From assembly GCA_023451375.1 (NCBI GenBank), contig JAEXZS010000010.1, forward strand, positions 62,001-126,000: a stretch of 64,000 bases of DNA, written 5' to 3'. The translations under genes and the position numbers were made by a program. Shown in pieces: positions 51,679-62,000 of the stretch. Every line of letters starts with the position of its first letter. Position 1 is the stretch's first letter. A model generated the notes under the pieces. The model was not told the origin of the DNA and did not search any database. It worked only from the letters and a program-made list of their open reading frames with translations. The DNA is from Pseudomonadota bacterium (GTDB lineage: Bacteria; Pseudomonadota; Alphaproteobacteria; Caulobacterales; Caulobacteraceae).

Positions 51679-53022
51679 ATGACCAGAGCACGCGCCGCCA
51701 TAATCCTCGCCGCCGGCCAGGGCACGCGGATGAAGTCGCCCCTGCCCAAGGTGCTGCATCCGGTCGGCGGCCGCGCCATGCTCGACCATGCCATCGACGC
51801 GGCCCAGGGGCTGGGCTGCGAGCGCATCGTCGTCGTGGTCGGAACCCACTCGCCCCAGGTCCGCGCCCATGTGGAAAAACGGCTTGGCCCCGACGCCGTG
51901 GCCGTCCAGGACCCGCCGCTGGGCACCGGCCATGCCGTCCGCGCCGCTGAACAGGCCCTCGCGGGTTTCGATGGCGAGGTGGTCGTCACCTATGGCGACG
52001 TGCCCCTGCTGAAGGCGTCCGACATCCAGCCTGTCTTCAACGCCGACGGCGTCACCGTCATCGGATTCGAGGCACAGGACCCCGGCGCCTACGGCCGGCT
52101 GGTCATCGAGGGCGACGCGCTGCTGGCCATCACCGAGGCCAAGGAGGCCTCGCCCGAGGTCCTGGCCGTCACCGCCTGCAACTCGGGCGTCATGGCGGCC
52201 CCGGCCGCTCTGCTCTTCTCCCTCCTGTCGCAGGTCACCAACGACAACGCCAAGGGCGAATACTATCTGACCGACGTGGTGGAACTGGCGCGCAAGGCCG
52301 GGCATCCCACCCGCGCCGTCTTTGCCGCAGAGGACGCCGTAATGGGCGTCAACGCCCAGGCCGAACTGGCGCAGGCCGAGGCCCTTTTCCAGAAGGTTCA
52401 GCGCGAGACGTTCCTCGCCGCCGGCGTCACCATGCCCGCCCCCGACACCGTCCATTTCGCATGGGACACCCACGTCGGCGGCGGGACCGTCATCGAACCC
52501 TTCGTCGTCTTCGGCCCCGGCGCCGTGGTGGAAAGCGGCGCCCGCATCCGCAGCTTCAGCCACGTCGAGGGCGCGCGCATCGCATCCGGCGCCGAGGTCG
52601 GCCCCTACGCCCGCCTGCGCCCCGGCGCGGATCTGGCCGAGGGGGTTAAGGTCGGCAACTTCGTCGAGGTGAAGAACGTCTCCATGGCCAAGGGCGCCAA
52701 GGCCAACCACCTGGCCTATCTGGGCGACGGCGCGGTCGGCGCGGGCGCCAATCTCGGCGCCGGGACCATCTTCTGCAACTACGACGGCTTCAACAAAGCC
52801 CGCACCGAGGTCGGAGCCGGCGCCTTCGTCGGGTCCAACTCCAGCCTTGTCGCGCCCGTCAGCATCGGCGACGGCGCTCTCATCGCCTCCGGCTCGGTCA
52901 TCACCGAGGACGTTCCCGCCGACGCCCTCGCCTTCGGCCGCGCCCGCCAGACCGTCAAGTCCGGCGCGGCCGCCGCCTTCCGTGAACAGGCCAAGGCCAA
53001 GAAGGAGGCGACGTCGAAGTGA
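51679..53022 (+). CDS. glmU: Bifunctional UDP-GlcNAc pyrophosphorylase / GlcN-1-P acetyltransferase
   Basis: This 447-residue enzyme makes UDP-N-acetylglucosamine for peptidoglycan and lipopolysaccharide. The N-terminal uridylyltransferase starts AAIILAAGQGTRMKSPLPKVLHPVGG (residues 5-30) and contains PLGTGHAVRAA and VTYGDVPLL. The C-terminal left-handed beta-helix has hexapeptide repeats and the acetyltransferase segment KNVSMAKGAKANHLAYLGDGAVGAGANLGAGTI. It overlaps rpiA by four bases, forming a two-gene operon. Confidence 0.96.
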   Translation: MTRARAAIILAAGQGTRMKSPLPKVLHPVGGRAMLDHAIDAAQGLGCERIVVVVGTHSPQVRAHVEKRLGPDAVAVQDPPLGTGHAVRAAEQALAGFDGEVVVTYGDVPLLKASDIQPVFNADGVTVIGFEAQDPGAYGRLVIEGDALLAITEAKEASPEVLAVTACNSGVMAAPAALLFSLLSQVTNDNAKGEYYLTDVVELARKAGHPTRAVFAAEDAVMGVNAQAELAQAEALFQKVQRETFLAAGVTMPAPDTVHFAWDTHVGGGTVIEPFVVFGPGAVVESGARIRSFSHVEGARIASGAEVGPYARLRPGADLAEGVKVGNFVEVKNVSMAKGAKANHLAYLGDGAVGAGANLGAGTIFCNYDGFNKARTEVGAGAFVGSNSSLVAPVSIGDGALIASGSVITEDVPADALAFGRARQTVKSGAAAAFREQAKAKKEATSK

Positions 53023-53702
53023 GCGATCTGCAAAAGAAGAACGCCGGCGAGGCCGCCGCCCAGCACGTCGAGGCCGGCATGGTCGTAGGCCTGGGCACCG
53101 GCTCGACCGCCGCCTGGTTCGTCAAGGCGCTGGCCGCCCGCAACCTGCCGGGTCTCCGCTGCGTGCCCACCTCGGAGAAGACCGCGGACTTGGCGCGCGA
53201 GCTTGGCCTGCCCCTGTCCACACTGGAGGACACGCCGAGGATCGATCTGACGGTCGACGGCGCCGACGAGGTCGGGCCGGGCCTGGCGCTGATCAAGGGC
53301 GGCGGCGCGGCTCTGCTGCGTGAGAAGCTGGTGTGGGAGGCCTCGGCGCGCTGCATCGTCATCGCCGACCACGCCAAGGTCGTGCCGGTGCTCGGCGCCT
53401 TTCCCCTGCCGATCGAGGTCGTCGCCTTCGGCCACAAGACCACGGGCAACCGCATCGCCGACGTGCTGATCGACCATGACATCAACACGCCCGCGCGCGT
53501 CCGCCAGGCCGATCGGGGCCTGGTCCGCACCGACGGCGGCAACCTGATCTACGACGCCGCCTGCAAGGCCATCCACGACCCGGCACGCCTCGCTGACGAC
53601 CTGAAGCTGATCACCGGCGTCGTCGAACACGGCCTGTTCCTCGACCTCGCCGACCTGGCGATCATCGGCACGGATGACGGCTTCGATACGATCAATCCCT
53701 GA
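53019..53702 (+). CDS. rpiA: Ribose-5-phosphate isomerase A
   Basis: This 227-residue enzyme interconverts ribose-5-phosphate and ribulose-5-phosphate. Family motifs are GMVVGLGTGSTAAWFVKAL (phosphate loop, about 22-40), RIDLTVDGADEVGPGLALIKGGGAALLREKLV (catalytic Asp/Glu/Lys) and GNRIADVLIDHDI-type helices, ending in VEHGLFLDLADLAIIGT. The start is a GTG overlapping the glmU stop (GTGA). Confidence 0.96.
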   Translation: MSDLQKKNAGEAAAQHVEAGMVVGLGTGSTAAWFVKALAARNLPGLRCVPTSEKTADLARELGLPLSTLEDTPRIDLTVDGADEVGPGLALIKGGGAALLREKLVWEASARCIVIADHAKVVPVLGAFPLPIEVVAFGHKTTGNRIADVLIDHDINTPARVRQADRGLVRTDGGNLIYDAACKAIHDPARLADDLKLITGVVEHGLFLDLADLAIIGTDDGFDTINP

Positions 53703-53962
53703 ACATTCTCGTCTCCGCTCATTCCTGCCAAAGCAGGACCGTCATTCCGGGGCGTCCGCCGGGATAGCGGGACGGCGGGTGTCGCGGCCCGCCTTGCTCC
53801 GCCCCGCCCCGGCGCCTAAGTCCGATGCGCCTGGCGGCCCGCCGCTCAGCTTTCAGACTATTCACACTGTTCGCACCCTGTTTTCCGGCGTCGGCGTCGG
53901 ATTTCAGACCATTCACACTATTCAGACTCTCTTTTTTCGAGTCCGAAATCGCGGAGCCCCGG
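53703..53962. other. Intergenic region between rpiA and glutathione reductase
   Basis: No gene is seen. A small hairpin CCTGC-CAAA-GCAGG (about 53726-53739) follows rpiA and may contribute to termination. The second half holds the 9-bp repeat arrays described at 53851-53940, then a T-run and GGAG before the ATG of the reductase gene. Confidence 0.5.
53851..53940 (+). repeat. Paired 9-bp tandem repeats upstream of glutathione reductase
   Basis: Two blocks about 38 bp long start at 53851 and 53902, 51 bp apart (TTTCAGAC…TTTTCCG and TTTCAGACC…TTTTTTCG). Inside each block a 9-bp unit occurs three times in tandem: TTCAGACTA, TTCACACTG, TTCGCACCC in the first, and TTCAGACCA, TTCACACTA, TTCAGACTC in the second. 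The consensus is TTCAnACTA. The blocks end 22 bp before the reductase ATG, so they cover the likely promoter and could be an array of regulator sites. Confidence 0.75.
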
Positions 53963-55348
53963 ATGTCCGACTACGACTACGACCTCTTCGTCATCGGCGC
54001 CGGCTCCGGCGGCGTCCGCGCCGCGCGCCTGACCGCGCTGGGCGGCAAGAAGGTCGCCATCGCCGAGGAATTCCGCGTCGGCGGCACCTGCGTGATCCGG
54101 GGCTGCGTGCCCAAGAAGTTCATGGTCATGGCCTCCGAGGTCAGCCACGCCCTGGAGATCGCGGGGGGCTACGGCTGGTCCTTCGACAATGCCAAGTTCG
54201 ACTGGCCCACCTTTCTCGAGGCCAAGGACGTCGAGATAGCCCGCCTGTCCGGCATCTACGCCGCCAACCTCGGCAAGGCCGGCGTCGAACTGATCCACGG
54301 CCGCGCCGTTCTGAAGGACGCTCACACCGTAGAGATCGTCGGCAAGAACCGCACCGTCACCGCCGAGAAGATCCTGATCGCCACCGGCGGCCGTCCGTGG
54401 AAGCCCGAGTCCCTGCCCGGCATCGAACACGCCATCACCTCGGAAGAGGCCTTCCATCTGCCCGAACTGCCGAAGCGCATCCTGATCGCCGGCGGCGGTT
54501 ATATCGCGGTGGAGTTCGCCGGCATCTTCGCGGGCCTGGGCGTCGAGACCACCCTGATCTATCGCGGCCCGAACATCCTGCGCGGCTTCGATGACGACGT
54601 GCGCGCTCACCTGGCGGGCGAGATCGAGAAGCGTGGGGTGAAGGTCGTCCTGGGCTGCCAGCACAGCTCGATCGAGAAGACCGAGACCGGCCTGGTCAAC
54701 CACCTCGAGAATGGCATGAAGCTGGAGGCGGACGTGGTGATGTTCGCCACCGGCCGCATCCCCCACGTCAAGGACCTGGGCCTGGAAGCGGCGGGCGTCG
54801 AGTTGAACGATGAAGGCGCGATCAAGGTCGATCCCTATTCACGGACGACTGCCGACAACATCTGGGCCATCGGCGACGTGACCGACCGGATGAACCTGAC
54901 CCCCGTCGCTATTCGGGAGGCGGTCGCCTTCCACGAGACGGTCTTCCGCGACAATCCCCAGCACTTCGACTACGAGGCCGTCGCCACCGCGGTCTTCAGC
55001 CAGCCGCCTGCCGGCGTCGTCGGCCTGACCGAGGCCGAGGCGCGTCGCTCCTGCGCCAAGGGCGTCGATGTCTACGTCACCCGTTTCCGCCCCATGAAGT
55101 ACGCCTTCACCGGCTCGGACGAGCGTGTGCTGATGAAGCTCGTGGTCGACGCCGAAAGCCAGCGCGTCGTCGGGGTCCATATCGTCGGCCCGGAAAGCCC
55201 GGAGATGATCCAGTTGGCCGCCATCGCCGTGAAGGCCGGCCTGACCAAGGCCCAGTGGGACGCCACCTGCGCCGTCCACCCCACCATGGCCGAGGAGCTT
55301 GTCACCTTGAAGGAGAAGCAGTCGGCGGCCAACATGTCCGCCGGCTGA
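53963..55348 (+). CDS. gor: Glutathione-disulfide reductase
   Basis: This 461-residue FAD- and NADPH-dependent disulfide reductase keeps glutathione reduced. The FAD motif DLFVIGAGSGGVRAAR begins at residue 7, and the redox-active pair Cys43/Cys48 is in GGTCVIRGCVPKK. The second Rossmann motif is ILIAGGGYIAVEFAGIFAGLG, followed by ATGRIPHV and IWAIGDVTDRMNLTPVAI. The C-terminal catalytic His-Glu pair is in CAVHPTMAEELV. The ATG at 53963 gives MSDYDYDL. The frame is open upstream only through the repeats. Confidence 0.94.
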   Translation: MSDYDYDLFVIGAGSGGVRAARLTALGGKKVAIAEEFRVGGTCVIRGCVPKKFMVMASEVSHALEIAGGYGWSFDNAKFDWPTFLEAKDVEIARLSGIYAANLGKAGVELIHGRAVLKDAHTVEIVGKNRTVTAEKILIATGGRPWKPESLPGIEHAITSEEAFHLPELPKRILIAGGGYIAVEFAGIFAGLGVETTLIYRGPNILRGFDDDVRAHLAGEIEKRGVKVVLGCQHSSIEKTETGLVNHLENGMKLEADVVMFATGRIPHVKDLGLEAAGVELNDEGAIKVDPYSRTTADNIWAIGDVTDRMNLTPVAIREAVAFHETVFRDNPQHFDYEAVATAVFSQPPAGVVGLTEAEARRSCAKGVDVYVTRFRPMKYAFTGSDERVLMKLVVDAESQRVVGVHIVGPESPEMIQLAAIAVKAGLTKAQWDATCAVHPTMAEELVTLKEKQSAANMSAG

Positions 55349-55351
55349 GGC

Positions 55352-56878
55352 TCAGCGCCTCGGCCGCGTGCGGAACCGCTCGAGGATGTCCAGCCGCTCG
55401 TTGAACGGAATGTCGATCACCGCCGGGCCCTCGTTGCCGAAGTTGAGCAGCCGTTTCGTGTCCGGCGTCGCCCGGGGCCAGGCCGGCCGTCCGCCGCCGT
55501 TGGGGTCGCCGCTGCGGGCGAAGGCGACCCAGTAGCCCATCATCGCCTCGGACGCCTTCCGGTCCCGCTCCTCCGCCGGATAGGGAAGGATGCCCAGGTG
55601 GCCCATCACATAGGGCCGCTCCACCGCATGGCTCGCCCCCTGGTGCGGTTCGCGATTGGCCGGAGAACTCACGTCAAAGCGATAGAGATAGGCCGGGCGC
55701 CCCGCCGCCGCGTGCAGCCGCGCCAGCCGGCGCGCCGGCTCTGAAAACACCAGGTCGGTGACGACCTGCGCGTCAAAGGCCGTCACCCCGCCGTAGGCCT
55801 GAACCGCCTCGGCGCGCTCCAGCCAGGTCATGTCGTCGTCGATCGTGCCGTATCCGGACGCGTCCGTCGGGCGGATCCACCAGAACTCGGCGCTGTTGGA
55901 GCCGATCAGCAGTGGAACCGGCGCCTGCTCCCCGGCCGCGAAGGCGGCTTCGACCCGGTCGGTGACCACCTGACCGTCGATCAGCGTCAGGTCGCCGTTG
56001 GCGAAGACGGGCGCCGGCGTCAGGAAGGTCTCCGGCGGGGCAGCGTGAAGATCGGCCGCCGTGTTCAGCCCAACGCCGTCCGCCCACGCCTTTCCCCTCT
56101 GCCTGGCCGAAGGCGTCCCGCCGGGGCCGGGCCGGTCCAGCGGCGTCTGCAACTCCCGCCCCAAACCCGATTGAACGATGGCCCTGTGGAAGAGCCCTCT
56201 CGCCGGAGGCGCGATCATCAGGCGATTGACCAGCGCCCCGCCCGCCGACTCTCCAAACACCGTGACATTGCCTGGATCGCCGCCGAAGGCGCCGATATTC
56301 GCCTTCACCCATTCCAGAGCCGCGATCACGTCCATCAGGCCGTAGTTGCCCGCCGCCTCGCCTTCCGGGCGCTCGGCCGCCAGGGCGGGGTGGTCGAAGA
56401 AGCCCAGTCGGCCCAGGCGGTAGTTCAGCGTGACGACCACCACGCCCCGCTTCGCCAGCGGCCCGCCGTCATAGAGCGCCGCGGTCCCCGACCCGTTGTT
56501 CAGCGCCCCGCCGTGGATCCAGACCATCACCGGCGCACGGGCGGCCGACGCCTGCGTCGTCCACACGTTCAGGTTCAGGCAGTCTTCGCTGGCGGGGGGC
56601 GGACCCACGCCCGGATCGCCGCCCGCCGGCGGCTGGATGCAGATCGCGCCATAGGCGGTCGCGTCTCTGCGGCCTCGCCAGGCGGGGGGCGCCTGTGGCG
56701 GCCGCCAGCGCTGGGGACCCACCGGCGGCGCCGCATAGGGAATGTTGCGATAGGAGGCCACGCCCTCCTCGCTTCGCCCCTGCAGCACGCCCTGCGCGAC
56801 CTGCGTCTGCGGCTGGACGGGGTTGTCGATGGGCGCGGTCATGAGCGAGAGGGTGGCGAAGACGCCGGCGAAAGTCAT
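55352..56878 (-). CDS. Type B carboxylesterase
   Basis: This 508-residue alpha/beta hydrolase has a short hydrophobic N terminus that may be a signal peptide. Features are the oxyanion segment MVWIHGGALNNGSG near 118-131, the nucleophile elbow VFGESAGGALVN (Ser211), SEDCLNLNVWT, and a late catalytic His in HQGASHAVERPYVMGHLG. The family hydrolyses carboxylic esters, including p-nitrobenzyl esters and xenobiotics, and the natural substrate is not known. It is convergent with gor (three bases between the stop codons) and divergent from the kinase. Confidence 0.9.
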   Translation of the reverse strand: MTFAGVFATLSLMTAPIDNPVQPQTQVAQGVLQGRSEEGVASYRNIPYAAPPVGPQRWRPPQAPPAWRGRRDATAYGAICIQPPAGGDPGVGPPPASEDCLNLNVWTTQASAARAPVMVWIHGGALNNGSGTAALYDGGPLAKRGVVVVTLNYRLGRLGFFDHPALAAERPEGEAAGNYGLMDVIAALEWVKANIGAFGGDPGNVTVFGESAGGALVNRLMIAPPARGLFHRAIVQSGLGRELQTPLDRPGPGGTPSARQRGKAWADGVGLNTAADLHAAPPETFLTPAPVFANGDLTLIDGQVVTDRVEAAFAAGEQAPVPLLIGSNSAEFWWIRPTDASGYGTIDDDMTWLERAEAVQAYGGVTAFDAQVVTDLVFSEPARRLARLHAAAGRPAYLYRFDVSSPANREPHQGASHAVERPYVMGHLGILPYPAEERDRKASEAMMGYWVAFARSGDPNGGGRPAWPRATPDTKRLLNFGNEGPAVIDIPFNERLDILERFRTRPRR

Positions 56879-56979
56879 GCCCGGTGCTTAGCAAATTCTT
56901 TTGACACGCCAAGGACGATAAGGCGCAAACGGAGTGTACGGCGGCGAACCTTCCCCCAGCTCGGGCGTTGGAGGAGCCG

Positions 56980-58509
56980 TTGGGCGCGGGGTGCGTATTG
57001 AAACATCTGAGTACATCGGGAGGTGGGGCCATCGACCTGGCTTTGGTCTTTGACGCCTCGCCCAACCCATATGTGATCCTGACGCCCGACCTGACGATCG
57101 CCGGCGCCAACCGTGCTTACCTGGAGGTCACCTCCTCTCGCCGCGAAGACATCGTCGGCCAGCCGCTCTTCGGCGCCTTCGATTCCGGGGGCGGCGAAGA
57201 GGCTTACGAGAATGTGCGGCGCGTGAAGGCCTCGCTCGAGCGCGCCCGGGACACCCGTCAGCAGGACCATCTGGCCATGGTCCGGTTCGCGATCCCGCGA
57301 CCTCGCCCAGACGGCCGGGTGGAACTCGAGGATCGGCTGTGGAGCGCGACCCATATTCCGATCCTCGACGCCGACGGCGAGGTCGTGCTCCTGCTCCAGC
57401 ACACCGTCGACATCACCGACCTTCAGCAGGCCGCCGCCGATCCACGCCGCCCGATGACGGCGCTGGACGCCATCTTGGGCGGCGCCATCCTCGAGCGCGC
57501 TCATCATGTGCAGGAAGACAACGTCCGACTGGCCAGCGAACGCAACCGGCTGGTCGAAATGTTCATGCAGGCGCCGGGCTTCGTCGCCATCCTGAACGGC
57601 CCGGAACACGTCTTCCAGATGTACAACACAGCCTATCAGCAGTTGATCGGTCATCGCGACGTCAGGGGCCTCACCGTTCGCGAAGGCCTGCCGGAGCTCG
57701 TGGGCCAGGGCTATTATGAGTTCCTCGACGGCGTCTTCGCCACCGGCGAGCCCTATGAAGGGCGTGAGAGCCTCGTCCGGCTGCAACGCACCCCGGATGG
57801 CCTGGAGGAGAACGTCTATCTGAACTTCATCTACCAGCCGGTCCGGGACGAAGCCGGCTCGGTCATCGGCATCTTCGTCCAGGGCTACGACGTAACCGAC
57901 AACGTCCTGGCGGCGCAGCGCCAGAAGCTGATGATCGACGAACTGAACCACCGGGTGAAGAACACCTTAGCCACCGTGCAGTCGATCGCTATCCAGACCG
58001 CCCGTTCGCACCAGCATCCCGCGAGCTTCGCCGAGACCTTCCAGTCCCGGATCATGGCCCTGTCCCACACCCATAATCTGCTGACCCAAAGCCACTGGGA
58101 AGGCGCCGACCTGCGCGCCATCCTGGAGCATGAGACCGAAGCCTACGGCGCCGCCCGCATCAGCCTGAACGGCCCCGGCGTGGCGCTGGAGCCGCCGATC
58201 GCCCTGTCTCTGGGGATGATCTTCCATGAGCTGGCGACCAATGCGGCGAAGTACGGCGCCCTATCGCTGCCGGAGGGTCGCCTGTTCGTCGATTGGGCCC
58301 TGGCCGACCAGCGCGCGCCCCGGCTCAAGCTGACGTGGCGAGAGATCGGCGGCCCCAGGGTTTCGGAACCGGACAGAAGAGGCTTCGGCAGTCGCTTGAT
58401 CGAGCGAAACATTCGCCACGATCTGGCGGGCGAGATCGAACTGGTCTACGCCGCTGACGGTTTGATCGCGGAGCTGACGGTTCCGCTTGATAGGGAAGAC
58501 GCGTCATGA
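56980..58509 (+). CDS. PAS-containing HWE-family sensor histidine kinase
   Basis: This kinase of about 509 residues has no membrane span. A first PAS domain is near residues 20-135 (DASPNPYVILTPDLTIAGANRAYLEVT) and a second near 185-310 (FMQAPGFVAILNGPEHVFQMYNTAYQQLIG). The H box is ELNHRVKNTLATVQS with phospho-accepting His324. An HWE-type ATPase domain follows: N box GMIFHELATNAAKYGALS, WxE in LTWREIGGP and GFGSRLIERNI. TTG at 56980 is proposed because GGAGGAG precedes it; TTG at 56968 or 56998 is possible. It overlaps the receiver gene by four bases. Confidence 0.88.
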   Translation: MGAGCVLKHLSTSGGGAIDLALVFDASPNPYVILTPDLTIAGANRAYLEVTSSRREDIVGQPLFGAFDSGGGEEAYENVRRVKASLERARDTRQQDHLAMVRFAIPRPRPDGRVELEDRLWSATHIPILDADGEVVLLLQHTVDITDLQQAAADPRRPMTALDAILGGAILERAHHVQEDNVRLASERNRLVEMFMQAPGFVAILNGPEHVFQMYNTAYQQLIGHRDVRGLTVREGLPELVGQGYYEFLDGVFATGEPYEGRESLVRLQRTPDGLEENVYLNFIYQPVRDEAGSVIGIFVQGYDVTDNVLAAQRQKLMIDELNHRVKNTLATVQSIAIQTARSHQHPASFAETFQSRIMALSHTHNLLTQSHWEGADLRAILEHETEAYGAARISLNGPGVALEPPIALSLGMIFHELATNAAKYGALSLPEGRLFVDWALADQRAPRLKLTWREIGGPRVSEPDRRGFGSRLIERNIRHDLAGEIELVYAADGLIAELTVPLDREDAS

Positions 58510-58883
58510 CCCAGCCCCTGAATGGACGGCGTGTCCTGGTCGTCGAGGACGAGTCCCTGGTGGCGATGCTTCTGGAGACCATCCTGGAAGACATGGGCTG
58601 CACCCCCGTCGGCCCGGCGTCCAATATCGATGACGGCGAGGCGATGGCGCGCGACACGACGGACCTCGACGCCGCGCTTCTGGATGTCAACGTCGCCGGC
58701 CGTCAAGTCTTCCCCGTGGCGGAGGCGCTGAGGGCGCGCGGCGTGCCCTTTGTCTTCTCCACAGGCTATGGCGAAGGCGGGCTGCCGGACGAATGGCGCG
58801 GCAACCCCACCATTCAGAAACCCTTCACTGAATCCGCCGTCCGTGACGCCCTGATGAAGGCGATGGGCGTCAGCCAGGCTTGA
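58506..58883 (+). CDS. Single-domain response regulator
   Basis: This 125-residue CheY-like receiver is coupled to the HWE kinase by ATGA overlap. The acidic pair is Glu14-Asp15 (VVEDESLVAM), the phospho-acceptor Asp60 (DAALLDVNVAG) and the conserved Lys105 (TIQKPFTES). The Thr/Ser switch lies in FVFSTGYGEGG. There is no output domain, so it probably passes the signal on through protein contact or phosphorelay. Confidence 0.92.
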   Translation: MTQPLNGRRVLVVEDESLVAMLLETILEDMGCTPVGPASNIDDGEAMARDTTDLDAALLDVNVAGRQVFPVAEALRARGVPFVFSTGYGEGGLPDEWRGNPTIQKPFTESAVRDALMKAMGVSQA

Positions 58884-59038
58884 TGCGCGGCATCACCGGC
58901 CCGGCGGCGTTGAGAGCCGCGCGCTGGTCGCCTCGCCGCCGGGGTGCCGCCTGAACCCAAGCCAAAGCGCCCGACGGGCCTGAAATGGCTCGGTGCGGCA
59001 ACCGTCCTCTCTGAGGAGGTAGCCCGACAAGCGTCGCT
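58884..59038. other. Intergenic region between convergent genes with predicted RNA folds
   Basis: No protein gene was recognised. On the plus strand three successive small folds can be drawn between about 58970 and 59030: AGCCA…TGGCT enclosing GCCC-GAC-GGGC, then CGGT-GCGGCA-ACCG, then CCTC-TCTGA-GAGG. They could be terminators for the response regulator or part of a small RNA. No T-run follows. Confidence 0.3.
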
Positions 59039-62000
59039 TCATACGAGCCGGCGAGGCGCGAACCAGCCTTGTTCGGATCGCTGCACCGCGCCAGACGCGG
59101 CGAGCACCGCCAGAGTATGCTGAATCTTCCTGCGCTTGCGGACCGGCGGGCCGTTGAAAGCGGCCGCCAAGGCATCCGGCCGCATCGGCACGCCGCGTCT
59201 GCGAAGCATGGAAAGCAGCGTGGACGCCAAGGGTCCAGGCTCGTCCGGCAAGGCCGGGAGCGGCGCCTCCGCCATGGGCAGGGACTCGGTCTGACGCGGA
59301 CCGGCGGTCCTCGGCTGGCGGCGGGCCTGATACGATGGGCGCAGGAAGCGAATCACGCCGCGCGCCTCATCATCCGAGCGAGCCCTGCTCAGGGCGATCA
59401 GGCGCTCCACGACCGCCGCGTCCGGCAGGTCCTCCGGCCAGCCATACGCCTTTGCGACCAGGCGATCGATCCGGCGATGCAGGTGATCCAGCACCCCGAT
59501 ACGGCCAGTCTCATGCACATCCCGCTCACTAGGCGTCAGCGACTCTTCCTGCACCCATCGCGCGCGGGCGTTGTACAGGCCGGTCATGGTCAACGCCGGG
59601 TGGCGCTCGATGGCCGAGGCCCGCGTGGAGTCTAGTTCCTCAGCCACCGCGCCCAGTTCCGCCGCAAGCACGGGGTCGATGTCGGGGAAGGGGAAACAGT
59701 CGAAGCAGGCGCCCTTCACATAGACCGCCTCACGTTCGTATTCGCCTATCCGCCCCGCATTGGCTGCAAACCAGGCGCGATGCTGGCGCGAAGACAGGAC
59801 GCCGAGAACCACAGGGTCGTCGCTGGCGATCACCACCAGTTTGTTGTCGGGCAGAACGTCGGCGTCCAGGAACCGGAACCAGCGATGCTTGGCGGTTTCG
59901 ACGGTCACGATGCAACGATCCAGGCCGGCCATGGCGTCGCGAAGTTCCCTGCGCGGCTCGCCGAAGATCCACCAGTTGTCGCGGTAGGTCGCGCGGTTGT
60001 TGCGGTCCCGCTCGGGCTTAACGGTCTCCAGCAGGTGCTGATAGATCAGGGGGTGCTGTCGCCGCGCCTGAGCTTCGTCCCAGCCGAACAGATCTATCGC
60101 CATCAGACCGCGAGGCCGATTGGCCAGATCCCGTCCATTGCGATAGACTTTGATTGGCGATGACGCCTCCGGGTCTGAACTGGCCAGTAGCGCCTGAGCA
60201 CGCTGCGGCATCACCAGGAAGCCCGCGCCCATCAACTGCACGCCCCTATGCGCCAGTCCTGAGTTGGCTCTCAGCGGGACAGCGCGCCTGAGCCCGGTGT
60301 CGATCATCAGGTCCGCGCCGATCATCCCCTGGCGCTCCTCGAACGTCAGTCGGGGATGGTCGCCGTTCAAACCGGCTTCGCTTTTCACCTTCAGCCATCG
60401 CCCCTGCCCGTCGGGCGCGCCGCGCTCCACGACCGACATCGCGATCCTCACATCCGCGCGCCCCTGCCCCACGACCCAGGGATGGTCAGGCACCGCGAAG
60501 ACGATGCGCAGGGGCGGATGGCGCTGCAGGTGATGCTCGATCACTCGGCGCGAGAAGGTTTGGGTGATGGAGTTGGTGGTTATGAAGCCGAAGCGGCGCA
60601 GGATGGAGCCCTTGTCCGTCAGGATTTCGGCCGCCCTGTCCCACCAGGCGGTGACGAGGTCGGCGGACCGAAAGCGCCCGCCCCTTATGGCCGCCAGAGC
60701 CTCGACATAGCCGTCGCCCAGTTCGGCGCGCAGGTCCTTGCCGCCGATGAAGGGCGGATTGCCGACGATGAAATGCACCGAAGGCCAGGGAGTCGGGCGA
60801 GGATCGACATAGCGCTCCACCTCCCGCTCTGACGTCTGCAGGAACAAGCCCTCCGCGCCCTCCTCCCGCACTCGGGCGACTTCTATCCGCGCGCATCGGA
60901 TCAAGGCGTCGGTGCATTCGACCCGCTTGAAGTCGTTGAGGATCGGCTCGGAGGGCTTGGCGTCGCCGAAGACGCGGAAATGCCACTGGAGATAGCCGAT
61001 CCACATGACGACTTCGGCGATCCAGGCGGCGTAGTTGTTCTTCTCCAGTCCATAGAACTGCTCCGGACTGACCACGTGACCCTCGAGGTCGAGAAAGCCC
61101 TGCGACTCTCCCATTTCGGTCAGGACGCTGAGCACGTCGCCTTCCAGGGTCTTGATCATCCGCATGGCGACATAGAGGAAGTTGCCGGTGCCGCACGCCG
61201 GGTCCAGCACGCGAACGCGACACAGTTGGTCGTGGAAGTCCCGCACCATGCGTCGAGCGCCGGTCACGTCGCCGGCGATGTAGAGCCCGATCGCCTGGGC
61301 CTCAGCCGCTTCCCAGTCGCTCCGCAGAGGCTCCATCACGGTCGCCTCGATCAGCCGCTCCACATAGCTGGCGGGGGTATAGTGCGCGCCCAGTTCCGAG
61401 CGTTCCGCCGGGTCGAGAGCCTGTTCGAGCAGGCCGCCGAAGATCGCCGGCTCCACCAGGCTCCAGTCGCATTTGGCGGCGGCGATCAGCGCCTCGAGCT
61501 CCGCCTCGGTCACCGGCAACGGGTCGACGTTGCGGAACAGCCCGCCATTGAAACGACGAATCCGCTGCTGGGTGGCCAGGCAGTGGCCGCCCTGGTCCAT
61601 GGTGCGGAAGAAGACGCGCGCCGCCTCGTGGAAACGGTCCGCCTTGCCGCGATAAGATTCGAGGAAAACCTGGAAGCCCCGCTCCTCGATCAGCCCCACG
61701 CTGTCGGCGAACATGGCGAAGATGCACTGCATGACGAACATGGCGGTGCGGTTGGCGTGCGCCGCCCGCGTCGCGCGGTCGTCATCCTCCCGGCGCAGGC
61801 GGCTGCGTATAGAACGGACCAGCCAGGCCAGCCGGGCGGCGATGTCCGTGGTCACCTCGGCGATCTTCGCCGACGGGTCCAGGCTCATCGGATCCGTCCA
61901 GACCCTGAGCAGCCGATCCCGCACCTCCGGCTCGCGCAGCTGGTCCAGAGTGATCCGATATCGTGCCCGGTCGGGGAACTGAGTATAGCCCTTTCCCTGC

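Noticed and set aside
58870..59175. A 101-codon minus-strand frame spanning the convergent gap
   Set aside because: It overlaps the end of the MmeI-like gene in another frame, is Arg/Pro/Ala rich and shows no domain.
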